Positions 1-9,708 of a stretch of DNA of 64,000 nucleotides are shown here, piece after piece. A program made the translations under genes and the position numbers. Each line of letters starts with the position of its first letter. The stretch's first letter is position 1. The notes below the pieces were generated by a model. It was not told where the DNA came from. It ran no database searches and saw nothing but the letters and a program-made list of their open reading frames with translations. The DNA comes from Trematomus loennbergii (lineage: Eukaryota; Chordata; Actinopteri; Perciformes; Nototheniidae): contig JAAOOA010000179.1 of NCBI GenBank assembly GCA_012861695.1, positions 310,001 to 374,000 on the forward strand. The letters run 5' to 3'.

Positions 1-200
1 TTATATAGGTATGGTCCTACACTATATTATTCAAATATAGCATGATAGGTCCACTTTAATATTAAGGGTTTTTGTTAATTGCATAGATCACACATTTAAA
101 AACAAGGTTTCTAGAGTAAATATGCTATATTATGATTGAACACATAACTTTGCACAACACATACTGCTAAATGGATTAATAATAAAAAAAAAGTACTTGC
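1..200. other. AT-rich sequence, nothing recognised
   Basis: No coding potential or repeat structure is visible here apart from a short A-run at 182-192 beside a possible GC-type splice donor of the HECT-like fragment. Confidence 0.4.
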
Positions 201-819
201 CTTTTGGAATTTGGCCTTGAGTCCCATGTCGCACACAAGCTCCAAACTAGCAGGGGTAGGTGGTAAGCCGCGTGGAATAGTCTTTCAGAAAAGAAATGCG
301 GCGACACCAACCCCTGTAGCAGGCACACCACTATCATTTGGCCGATGATCTTGTAGTGTCCTTTCTGTAAGGCTGAATGTGAAAAGAAAATATTACACAT
401 GCAATGAGTCCTGATATTATACAAATTCACGTTAGGCAAAGCTATATCACTACAACATATTTTCTAAGGTAAACATTTTTTTATTATAATTCATTTTACA
501 TCATTATTGCTTTGGTCCTATTTTATGCATATTCAAATTAAAGAAATTACAATGCATGACATTTACTTTCGAAACTTACCAACACTATCCAGGGCCAATG
601 TCCTCCTCTCCTCAGGACCCTCAAAGATTGAGTAACCCTGGATCTGCCTCATGAGGCATCGATGCGGGCTTCCGGGCCGAAACTAGTCCGTGCAAAGCTC
701 TAAGGGCGCAATCAAGCTCTTCGCCACGAAAAGCATTGATCTCATTGGCCCTTGAAAATCTTTCTTTGATCCTGGCCTGTAACCCGTTTAATGATGTTTC
801 CAATTCCTCAACATACGGT
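201..819 (-). pseudogene. HECT-like (E3 ligase type) domain gene fragment, two exons
   Basis: Two minus-strand exons are supported. Exon 819-580 has an AG acceptor and a GTAAGT donor. Exon 372-201 follows a CAG acceptor and ends at a possible GC donor. Joined in phase they encode a stretch containing SIFEGPEERR, then ALQKGHYKIIGQMI and LSPHFF-like residues. That is the pattern of the N-terminal lobe of HECT-type domains seen in fish G2E3-like proteins. The catalytic-cysteine lobe is not visible. Within the first exon the leading frame (an ELETSLNGLQARIKERF segment) hits a stop near 621, while the HECT frame starts one frame over near 660, so the reading frame is broken. It is probably a decayed copy of a multicopy, transposon-associated family. 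The domain call is by motif only. Confidence 0.45.
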
Positions 820-1053
820 CTGTAAAAAAATAAATAACATAGTAATAATATGAATATTAACAGACAATAAAGGTATTTTACTTGAAGACACATTTAAAGT
901 TGAGTATTTTACACTGAGACAGGAGTAGCAACAATCCAAGCATGGCAACCTGCACCACAAGAGACACAATAACGTGCATTAGTAACATGTATTTATGGGG
1001 AATGATTGCATATTAAAAAAATGAATGACGTAAGAAAGCCATTAATATACCTA

Positions 1054-2102
1054 CTATAAAAGGAAATAATCATGGTCATATAGGTGTGGAGGACGCTGAT
1101 GTGGGGCTGACACGTGTGCTGCCAGTCTGTCCCTATAGGGCTGACCAGCGTGTTCATCCCTCTGCACAGGTGGCGGTGGAGGTAGCAGCACTGGATCCTC
1201 TCCTTCAGTTGGCTCCAGGATGTCTCCAGCAGTGAGGCAGATGTTGTGGAGCACTGCACACACTGCTATAGCATTGGGGGAAAAGGTGTGATGGACTTCC
1301 AGGGCCTTGAAGAAGATCCCTCTCCACCGTGCCTTCATCATCCCAAAAGCCCTCTCTACAACCGATCAGGCTCTGGCATGGTGTCGGTTGAAGCGCGCCT
1401 CCACTCTACCCCTCAACGGTTCCCGGTACGGTGTGATGAGGTTAAGAGGTTCACTCAGGCACGGGTCACCTCCATCCCCCACTATGTAATTGCCAGCTGG
1501 TGGGTAACAGCCCCTCACGAAGACTGGACTGTTCCTGAGCACCCTGGTGTCGTGGACCGAACCAGGGTAGCCAACAAAATGTCCAGGAATTTGTCATAAC
1601 TGTCACAGATTCCCTGAAGCTGGACAGAGAAGAACAGTTTCCTGTTCAGGTAATCCTGGGCATGGGGGCTATTGGGAGCCTTGATGCGGATGTGGCATCC
1701 ATCCATAGCTCCCACACAGTGGCTGAAGGCTGGGCTGTTGGCAAGGCGATGAAAGCCATTGCCAACTTCAGCACACTGTGCCTGTGTGGGGAAATGGATG
1801 ACCTTCTCCAACAGACATAATATTGCCTCAAACATCCTGTGGACAATATTGAATACTGTCGCCTTGGGCTCATCAAAGACCCTGGAGACAACAGAATAAG
1901 ACAACCCATGTGCCAGCCAGTAGACCACCAGGAGGACCTCCACATGCTGAACCCAGCCATGGGTCTTCTCCCTCCTGAGAAGGGTCATCAGGGCCTCGAT
2001 GGATTCCCTCGACAGGCGGTAGTCAAATCTGAGATCTTTGGACTGATCCATACAGATTTGTACCACAGGGACATGGTGGTTGGCGTAGATGTTGATCCTC
2101 TC
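1054..2102 (-). pseudogene. PIF/Harbinger transposase (HARBI1-like), main exon, frame-broken
   Basis: DDE-type cut-and-paste transposase acting in the nucleus on Harbinger terminal repeats. The exon begins after a TTCTACAG acceptor at 2103 and ends at the stop at 1054. The first catalytic Asp lies in GAMDGCHIRIKAP, the second in VGDGGDP, and the Glu in VVERAFGMMKARWRG, followed by the usual AVLHNIC tail and an acidic, proline-rich end. Two defects show. One T is missing from a T-run (AAAA on +, 1576-1579), which shifts FVGYPGSVHDTR out of frame. An in-frame TGA at 1366-1368 replaces the Arg expected just before VVERAF, as a CpG-type C-to-T change would do. Repairing both gives a normal family-length catalytic core. 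Upstream exons lie above 2103 and were not resolved. The family call is firm; activity of this copy is doubtful. Confidence 0.85.
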
Positions 2103-2183
2103 CTGTAGAAGACAAAACAGGTGTAAATAGTAAAAGGTAGAAATACATCAATTGTGGCTTTCCTTTTTTTTTTTAAACAATCA

Positions 2184-2513
2184 GGGATGCAAACTTGTCA
2201 CCTTTCGGCGAAATTCACCGTTTTGAATCCAAAATAGGTCGTTTGTGTGATTCATGTAGATCTGCAATAAAAATATTTTTGGGGTATGGGGGGGGTCTGG
2301 GACCCGGAGTAATCTGTGGCCGCGAGCTGTTATGTGCCATCATGTATATATTATAATGAAGCGCGAGCTGTGTGCTCGAGTCTTCCTGTCGGCTCTGCTC
2401 ATGGATGTATAATAAGGCTCTGCTGCTCCGGATGAGGGTCTAGCTTCAGCAGCTACATTACCTACGGGTGCGTTCGTTAATATTAACTGTGCGGTCCGGA
2501 GTCACTGTGGCAC
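2184..2513. repeat. hAT-type non-autonomous fragment
   Basis: It starts CAGGGATGCAAACTTGTCACC, a terminal motif typical of teleost hAT elements, followed by non-coding sequence with a G-run near 2288. The partner end is not clear. Confidence 0.4.
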
Positions 2514-3250
2514 TAGGGATGCATATCGTTGACTTTTTTACGATACCGATACCGATACCACTGAACGATACGATACTCAACCGATACATATCGTGATACT
2601 TTGAAAATGTATCATCCCACAATTACTCCCATGAAGCGCTTTACGATATAGTTAACATGTCAAATGAATATTAAATTCAATTGTGGGACTTCTTGGACCT
2701 TTTAGTACTGAACAAACAATGAAAAATACATACAAAATATGAAGAAAACCGATTATGGAATATCTTTTATAACACCCGCCATCAGGTGTGCCGCGTGAAT
2801 AGCACATCTTGTCAATGCAAACAGACCGTTATAGCACCGTTATAATTAATGTTAAACCTGAGAACAAATAAATAATAGAATAAAGGTCATGAGATCTCGG
2901 CATTGCACAAACAACAAATCTCATCACAGTTCATTTGTGGGACTTTTACCTTTCTAGTATTGAACAAACAATGAAAAATACATCAAATATGAAGAAAAAC
3001 GATTATGCAATCTAATTATAACACCCGCCATCAGGTGTGCCACGTGAATAGCACGTCTTCTTGTCAATGCAAACAGAATATAATAGCACCGTTATAATTA
3101 ATGTTAAACCTGAGATTCGACCAGAGAACAAATAAATAATAGAATAAAGGTCGTGAGATCTCGGCATTGCACAAACAAACAAATCTCATCACAGTTTCAG
3201 TAACTGAAGATGAATGCAGAACACTGAACTTCAGTTTTCTGCATTCATCT
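2514..3250 (-). repeat. hAT 3' non-coding end with a ~250 bp tandem duplication
   Basis: The stretch begins with a TAGGGATGCATATCG terminal motif and a run of GATACC and ATCG words. It then holds two head-to-tail copies of about 250 bp (about 2685-2936 and 2937-3195). The copies share ATTGAACAAACAATG-like, ACACCCGCCATCAGGTGTG and GAGATCTCGGCATTGC words and differ by small indels. It lies directly downstream of the hAT transposase stop and is best read as its 3' untranslated and subterminal part. Confidence 0.5.
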
Positions 3251-3778
3251 TCAAGAAGATGAGCATATCTGCTCTCTCTGGATCCAAACGGGCCCTTTCA
3301 CTGCGCAGGATATCACCTGCTGAGCTAAACACTCTCTCGCTTGGCACGCTGCTTCCCTGAACACAAAGGTACTTGGTTGCCAAAAGACACAGCATTGGGA
3401 AACGAAACTGATTGGTTTGCCAAAAATCAGTGGGTCCATATCACTGGTGATTCCCCTTGTGGCACGGTAATCCTCCACTTCCTTGAAGGCACGTATATGG
3501 TCCGATTCTGGAGCTTCAACGTGGGTAATCAAGACCTCATCTTCTTCCTCGAAAAGTTCTGCCAGTCCAGATTTTCTTATTTTGCTTGGTTTCTGCAACA
3601 AATAAAAAGAAGGAACATCTTAAGACTTGGCTTGTAGCCTACAGTATAGTAAAACCTTACAAAATACATTTGTTATCTGTAAAAGTAATAATTACCAATC
3701 CTGTTCATTAATAAATTCATCATGTTTATAATTATGATAATTTTCTCTGACTTGGGTCTGACCTTTTTATGTGCCTTA

Positions 3779-4738
3779 GGCGCCGTTTACACGAGGAGAA
3801 AACTGCTTGTATCTGCATAGTTTTGCGTGCGTATAGCCCTATTATTTACACGAGGCCGATAGAAACTGACCCCACAAACAATAACGGGTCCCAAGGTGGA
3901 TAGATTTGCAAACGAAACGCTCGGGGGTCAACCGAGTCCGTGTAATCACCTCTATACGAATATTTCCTGGAAAAATAGGATAGCCCGCCTCTCCTCACCT
4001 CTCCTGCTCACTGCTGTACTAGCAACTATCAAAATAGCTGTGTTAATTAAACGCACAAGGGGTTCTTGAATGAAATAATATTATAAAAGGCAAACCAGAA
4101 TAGTTAACGCCCAATATACTCCTTAAACAAATAAACAGAGTCAGATTTCATGCATTGATCCATTATATTGACAAAGGAGGATCTCACCCGGTGTTTGTAG
4201 AGAATATCTCTCTTTCTGAGCCGTCCTCTCGATGCAATATCCACAGAGACGTGCTTCTTGGTTTCTTTCAGTTAACTTCCCGTTGCATTATCCATATGCT
4301 GAGGAAATTACTATATCCCGCTGAATACCAGCAATCGCCACACACACTGACTTCCTCCTGTCAGTAGCTACTGCTAGTGCTACTGCTACGACCATGCTAC
4401 AGATATTAGTGCAAAAATATACAGCTCCTCTACCACAACCATCAGCAACAACAGATTCGGTTCTTTCAGTTTCAGTTTCAGTTTCAGGGCTTAAACAGAA
4501 GGGTAGCCATGGCAACATTGCTGCGGGGCTGCTCCAGGCTGCTCTTCTTCGCGGCTTTTGGTGTATTTTGGCGGAAGTTACAGCGCCACTTACAGTCCCA
4601 GCATATATACTACAGCGTTTCCAGCGGCCTCGTTTAAACAGACACGTTAAATTAAACAAATGCATGTGAACGGAAGACTTTTTTGAATACGCATACTGTG
4701 CTGTGCATAAACGCAAACGGTCCCGTGTGAGCGGGGCC
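3779..4738. mobile_element. Non-autonomous Harbinger-type MITE, 960 bp, TTA target duplication
   Basis: Its ends are inverted copies: GGCGCCGTTTACACG at the left and, on the complement, GGCCCCGCTCACACG at the right. A second matching block (TTTACACGAGGCCG versus TTTAAACGAGGCCG) lies further in. The trinucleotide TTA flanks both sides (3776-3778 and 4739-4741), the target size used by PIF/Harbinger. No transposase is encoded. It sits inside an intron of the hAT transposase, so it arrived after the hAT element. Confidence 0.65.
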
Positions 4739-5477
4739 TTAGAAACCATGTAAGGCCTGTATGCTAAGCCTTTCATGTGCACATCAAAGGGATCAAGTTG
4801 GTTCAGCAATTTGATCACTAATGACTACAGTGTAACATCATTTAGTATTTCATTTCACACGTATGATTTTCAAGAAGGAGTGGCACATAATGGTAATTAA
4901 TACTGTTACAAATGTCCATGGTGAGAAATGAGAAACCAGCTTTTCCCTTCACTGGCTAGGTCAAATTCTACAAATATTACAATTTCACTGAACTTGGTTA
5001 TAAATGGAGAATACTCAGACCCCCAATGCTTCTGTCAACCCTTTCATATACTGTACCTCTAGTTCTTCACTGTTGCCTGCTGCACAATCACTTTCACAAC
5101 CAGCCGGTTCTTGCTGGATGGCAGTGGCACATGTTCCAATGTTATCCCTATTGACCAAGGCAGCCAGCCGCTCCCAGACGGCATCATCATGAGTCACAGT
5201 ACCCTTGAATCGAGGATCCAGAGCAGCAGCCTCCTCCAAAAAGTGGCGGACAGACTCAGACTGAAAACAAGGGGATAACAAATTAAATATTCAAAGTTAC
5301 TTATCTAGATATTTTTTATTGTTTTTCATGCCCAACTGATATCAGAATTTGTTAGAACGATTTGACATGCCAACGGGAATTCTATAATCAATAATAATGT
5401 GTTTTATTTTGGAAGTCGGATACAAATATTTCTAGTTGCATCAATGTGCTTGAAAATCCATATTAATTTTTCTTTTT

Positions 5478-5582
5478 AAGATTTGAACCCATCAGGGAAA
5501 AGACACCCAATCGCCAGCTGCTGGCCTGCAGTATGTTACTAATCCCCGGGCCCTTACCAACTAAGCCAGCAGAAGATCTCAC
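5478..5582 (-). repeat. tRNA-like SINE head (A box and B box)
   Basis: On the minus strand the sequence reads GGCTTAGTTGGTAAGG, an A-box-like segment, and about 70 bases later GGGTTCAAATC, a B-box-like segment. This is the arrangement of an internal pol III promoter in tRNA-derived SINEs. The distance is long for an ordinary tRNA and no clean cloverleaf was drawn, so it is called a SINE head rather than a tRNA gene. It lies in a hAT intron. Confidence 0.35.
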
Positions 5583-6719
5583 TAAAAAAGATGACAATAT
5601 TGTTAAATTGAAAATACCTGATAGCGCTTGGCCAAGCTGCTTGATACAGATGATTTGATCTCCTTGGTGAATCTTGAGTCATTAGGCTTGATGGTCATCC
5701 ACTTCTCCAACTTCTTGAGTATAGGAATGATCAGGGCCGGCAGTGGGTTGTTTCTCCTTACTCATGGCAACAGTGCAGGAAAGAAGAATTTTCATGACCG
5801 CACAGAATTCTTCTGCCTTACCAATGTCCTCATCACTAATCTTGGCCCAAACGTTCACTCTCTGAGCTTTTTCTTATCCTCTCATCCCGACATGCCGAGA
5901 GCAGTGCTGGATACTGTTCAAGAAATCGCACCATCATGTCATGGGTAGAGTTCCATCTCGTTTTAACATCGAGGATTAGCAGGTGATCTGGTAGGCCTAG
6001 AAGTTTTTGCTTTTCTCGGAGCACTACTTTCCCCATGTTTATTGACCTGAACCAAGAAATTATAGTACGTATTCTTCCTTTCCACCTGGCCACCTCTGGG
6101 TTGTCCACTGCTTTCTGGGCCGCCAAGTTTAGAGTGTGAGCAAAGCACCCAAGTTTCATTATACCAGCCTTCTCAGCAGCAACTTCCATGTTGGCAGCAT
6201 TGTCGACAGTGATCATGGACACTTTATCCTTCAATCCAAAGTCAGCCAAGCAGTCCTCAATTTCTACAGCCACATTCTCTCCAGTCTGTGGTACAAATAC
6301 AGCTTTTGTGCGAAGCACTCAACTCAACAATTTCCAGTCAACAATTAAATGTGCGGTGAACGTCAGAAAATGATCTGTGGCCACACTGGTCCAACCATCA
6401 CTGGTTATGGCAACAAACTGGCTTCTGGCAATGTCACGTATGAGTTTTGACTTTTCTTCATCATACCATGAAGGAATCAAGGTATTAGCCAAAGTATCCC
6501 GGTTGGGTGGCTTCCACCTGTTGTCAAACTCGTCAAGCATCTCTCTGAAGTGTGGGCTTGATATTGTACAAAGGGGCGCCATGTCTTTAACTATATACTT
6601 GGTAACCTTTCTCGTCATGCTGTGTAACTTCTCTGGTTGAAGTTTGGTCCTTCTGGCAATGCTCCAGGTGACGTCTCAGGCAACGTAGGTGTTTACTACT
6701 GGTGCTGCAAACAAAATGG

Positions 6720-6891
6720 AAAGATAATAGCCAACATTAATTTTAATAATAATAAATACATTTAATTTCAAAGCGCTTTTTCAGGTGCTCAAAGATGCTT
6801 TACAGTGGTGATAAAACGAGATAAAATAGATAAAAAATTATTGAAACAGCAACAGGTACTTTAGGTATTAAAGTTGGATTTAGCAGTGGCG
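6720..6891. repeat. Teleost dispersed repeat (CAAAGCGCTTT type)
   Basis: The segment contains TTTCAAAGCGCTTTTTCAGGTGCTCAAAGATGCTTTACAGTGG, in words shared by many short teleost repeats. There is no coding potential. Confidence 0.35.
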
Positions 6892-8239
6892 TTAAAGGTG
6901 GGGTCGGTACATTTGAGAAACCGGGAGATACACTTTTTGTTATATTCCATGGAATGCTCTTAACATCCCGATAGCAATGAATATCTGAAGTGCTTTGACA
7001 AAAATCCATAAAAAAATGTCATCTGTGGAAGCGTAGTCAGTGGCGGCGCCAGGGTATGGCTGGGGTAGGCTACAGCCATACCAAGAAATGGCTTAGCCCC
7101 ACCTTAGCCCCACCATGAAAAATGATGTTAAAGTAAGCTAAATAAAGTCCGCCAACTCGCGCGGAGTAAATTGCAGACAGCAGTTAGTAAGATTGATTTC
7201 AGTAGCCACTTGTCTGGAAATACGAAGACTAGAAACAGTTTTGAAAACTTTTGTCACGTAGTGATCGTCTTCTCAATAAAACATCTTTGATAATGTCTTC
7301 TGGCCAATCAGAATCACGATAACGGCGTGGTGTTGTTGCAGGAAGTCCCGACGGAGAATACTTTTGCGGTAGTACATCTCTATACATCGATACAACATTA
7401 GCCTACCGTAATGAAATAAGACCCCACGGTTTGATGATTGATAGGTGTGTGGGCTGTCTTTCATTTGGACACACAGAACAATGGGGGCTATCCACCCTTA
7501 TCCACAAAAGTAATTCAGCCTCTTCCCTCTTCTCTCTGTGAGGAGCAGCAGGTTCAGCTTTCAGAACAAAGTCACACAAAACTAAAATGGCATTCATTTT
7601 TTAAATATGTCGTGTAGTAATAGATTTATTTTCTTCTCAAGAGAGTACCAGAATGTGTATTTTATGTTAGTATTTAAAAAATTCCTGGGGGAGAATCCCC
7701 CCAGACCCCCTGCAGGGGTTGGGTCTTCAGCAGGTCAACTCTTTCACTTGTGGGGAAATTGCAGGATTGGCTCCAGGTCGCCCTTTTTATTTACTACAAG
7801 CAAATGTGCCTTTTTATTTCATACAGTTCAATTTGGATTGAGACAGGGAAATAATCTAAACCTCACGCGTGGCGTTTCACTGTCGGGGGGAGCGTGTATG
7901 TAATTACATTGCAAATACTGACTTGAGCCCCACCACTGTATGGGTTAGCCCTACCATAGATTACCCAACAAAAATACTCTGGAGCCGCCACTGGCCGTAG
8001 TACTGTAAAAGCACGACCAATCATCTGAGCCGGCCCGGCTAAAATAACTGGATGGCCTACCTGCCTGTCAGCCTTCCATCTGGGCACAAACTTATCTCGT
8101 GCCCTCATTGGTCATGTGCGCGTTCGTGTGTGTTGGAGGAGGGGCTCTGTGAGGAAGTGGCAGATTTTCTCCGGTTGTGTATTTTCAAATTCTAGCGATC
8201 TCGAGCCGGTTTCTCAAACTTACCTACCCCACCTTTAAA
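6892..8239. mobile_element. TTAA-flanked MITE, copy 1, split by a hAT MITE
   Basis: The ends are inverted copies built on AGGTGGGGTAGGTAAGTTTGAG (left copy slightly diverged) and carry TTAA at both outer edges, as piggyBac-type targets do. Removing 7038-7993 restores a roughly 390 bp unit that aligns along its whole length with the copies at 23707-24090 and 36493-36837. It encodes nothing convincing. Superfamily assignment rests only on TTAA and is tentative. Confidence 0.6.
7038..7993. mobile_element. hAT-type MITE nested in the TTAA MITE
   Basis: Ends are CAGTGGCGGCGCCAG and, inverted, CAGTGGCGGCTCCAG, a common hAT terminal sequence. The flanks (AGCGTAGT on the left, GCCGTAGT on the right) are an imperfect 8-bp target duplication of the site seen uninterrupted in the second MITE copy. 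No transposase is visible in its 956 bp. Confidence 0.7.
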
Positions 8240-8650
8240 TGAAGATGTAACTGTGCTCTGTTGTCTGCTATCTGCCAGCGTGCTGACCCCAAAACATGCG
8301 AGTCAAAAGTGAAAATATACCTCGTCAACAAACGGCAGAGAAAAACTACAGTACCACTTTCACACAGCGGGCCAGCAGCCGTCATGTCGTCCTGCGGGAA
8401 GTCAGTAGCGTTAACATGCGGAAATAAGATGTTACCTGTTCAGTCTGGACGGCCTGCAGCCTCGCAGTCCTGCTGTCACAACACACGCGCAACTCCAATT
8501 ATACAACTTCACTTATCGGTGGTTTAAAGTAGAAAAAGGGAAACAATGGCCGTCGTTTTTCTCAGTTTCTGTATTCAGACCGAAAGCAAAACAACGGCTG
8601 CTTCGGGAAGTGGGGGCTCAAGCTGGAAACCCCCCTCCTGCCTGCTCTCC
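8240..8650. other. Intervening sequence, nothing recognised
   Basis: Moderately GC-rich sequence with a short open frame (8261-8527 on +) lacking any recognised motif. It is not called as a gene. Confidence 0.3.
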
Positions 8651-8990
8651 CCTTACGAAAAAACACTATAGTATAACTATTAAGAATTATTATAGAAATA
8701 CCACAAACAACTGCTATAGTATTTCTATGGTGTTTTGGGACACACTATAGAGTTTTATGTAGTATCACTATAGTGCTTTCTATATTATTTCTATGGTGTT
8801 TTGGAACACACTATAGAGAATTACTATAGTTATTACTATAGTAATTCTCTATAGTGTGTCCCAAAACACCATAGAAATAATATAGAAAGCTTTATATAGA
8901 GTTGACTATGGTGATCTTATAGTATATCTTTAGTTAATTATTAACTAATTAGCTTTAATAATTATATAGTCATCCCTATAGTAAGTATGG
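8651..8990. repeat. CACTATAG-rich foldback sequence
   Basis: CACTATAG and CTATAGTG words recur many times. An inverted pair (about 8776-8826 against 8840-8890, each with ATAATATAGAAAGC and CCAAAACACCATAG words) forms a hairpin of about 50 bp per arm. Similar CACTATAG words occur at 27906-28072. It could be the subterminal region of an EnSpm/CACTA element or a separate foldback MITE. Confidence 0.5.
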
Positions 8991-9708
8991 TATCAACAAA
9001 TACAAGTTAGCAAGCAGAGCAGTTTCAATTAGAAAGATAGCTTTATTATCAAAATAAAATAACTTAAATGTAAAAAAATGCTTAAAAGTAAGTAACATTT
9101 CTACAAACTAAAAACTGGTTGGGCAATGAAAATGTAGGGGTCCCAACCCCAAAACCCGCTCAGCAACACTTTAGCAATAAAAAATGAAATGGATTTAGTG
9201 TTGGTCTCCATGGGAATCCCCAAGCAGCTCCAGAAAGGGTTCCCTCTGTTTTTATGGCCCTTTAAGAAATAAGTAAAACATTATTTAATTTAATTAGGAA
9301 TATAAAAGAATACAATTACAAAACACAAATTACACAACCGGGTCCGCTGTCATTGTCTCTCCCCTCGTACACACAAAGACAACTCGCTCGTACACACAGA
9401 TAACACGTAACAAGCAGCTCAAGTGGAGCTATTTCTGACTGTATTAGTTTATGACAGTCCTGTGACAGCCACAGATACCGGATTATCTTCTTTTCTTTTT
9501 TGTCAGAGCATTTGATTTATTGATTGCTGTTGAGATGTAATGAGAATTTAAACTAATATAACACAAAATGTTTCTAAAATCTGTAACAACCCTGCCTTAT
9601 AAACTGGTATGTGACAAAGCAACAGAAATCAAGGCATTTTAAATGTATTGTAGTGAGGACATGTAGAAATGTGTGCATGACATGCGTTGTGGGTATTTCA
9701 GTATTTAC
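8991..9708. other. Sequence downstream of the BEN gene, no gene seen
   Basis: AT-rich. It may hold the 3' end of the BEN-domain gene, but no further exon could be fixed. Confidence 0.3.

Larger units (their letters stand above)
3251..6707 (-). pseudogene. hAT-superfamily transposase (ZBED-like), multi-exon, decayed
   Basis: Minus-strand exons in order: 6707-5619, 5263-5004 and 3593-3251, bounded by recognisable acceptors (TTTGCAG, TTTTCAG, TTGCAG) and a GTATTT donor. The first carries the end of a BED-type zinc finger (HLRCLRRHLEHC), then SDGWTS and DHFLTFTAHLI, VDNAANM, the CFAHTLNLAAQKA signature and TRWNSTHDM, which together form the hAT catalytic core. The last exon carries the hAT dimerisation motif around PSERVFSSAGDIL. 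Breaks seen: TGA at 6319-6321 after DWKLLS, a frame change near 5870, and one missing T near 3430 that shifts the dimerisation region. The intron between the last two exons contains a Harbinger MITE (3779-4738). Family assignment is strong; this copy cannot make a full protein as read. Confidence 0.85.

Noticed and set aside
1246..1599. Plus-strand 117-residue frame over the Harbinger transposase
   Set aside because: Shadow of the minus-strand catalytic core, which has clear motifs.
5478..5582. Functional tRNA gene
   Set aside because: Box spacing is too long and no cloverleaf could be drawn.
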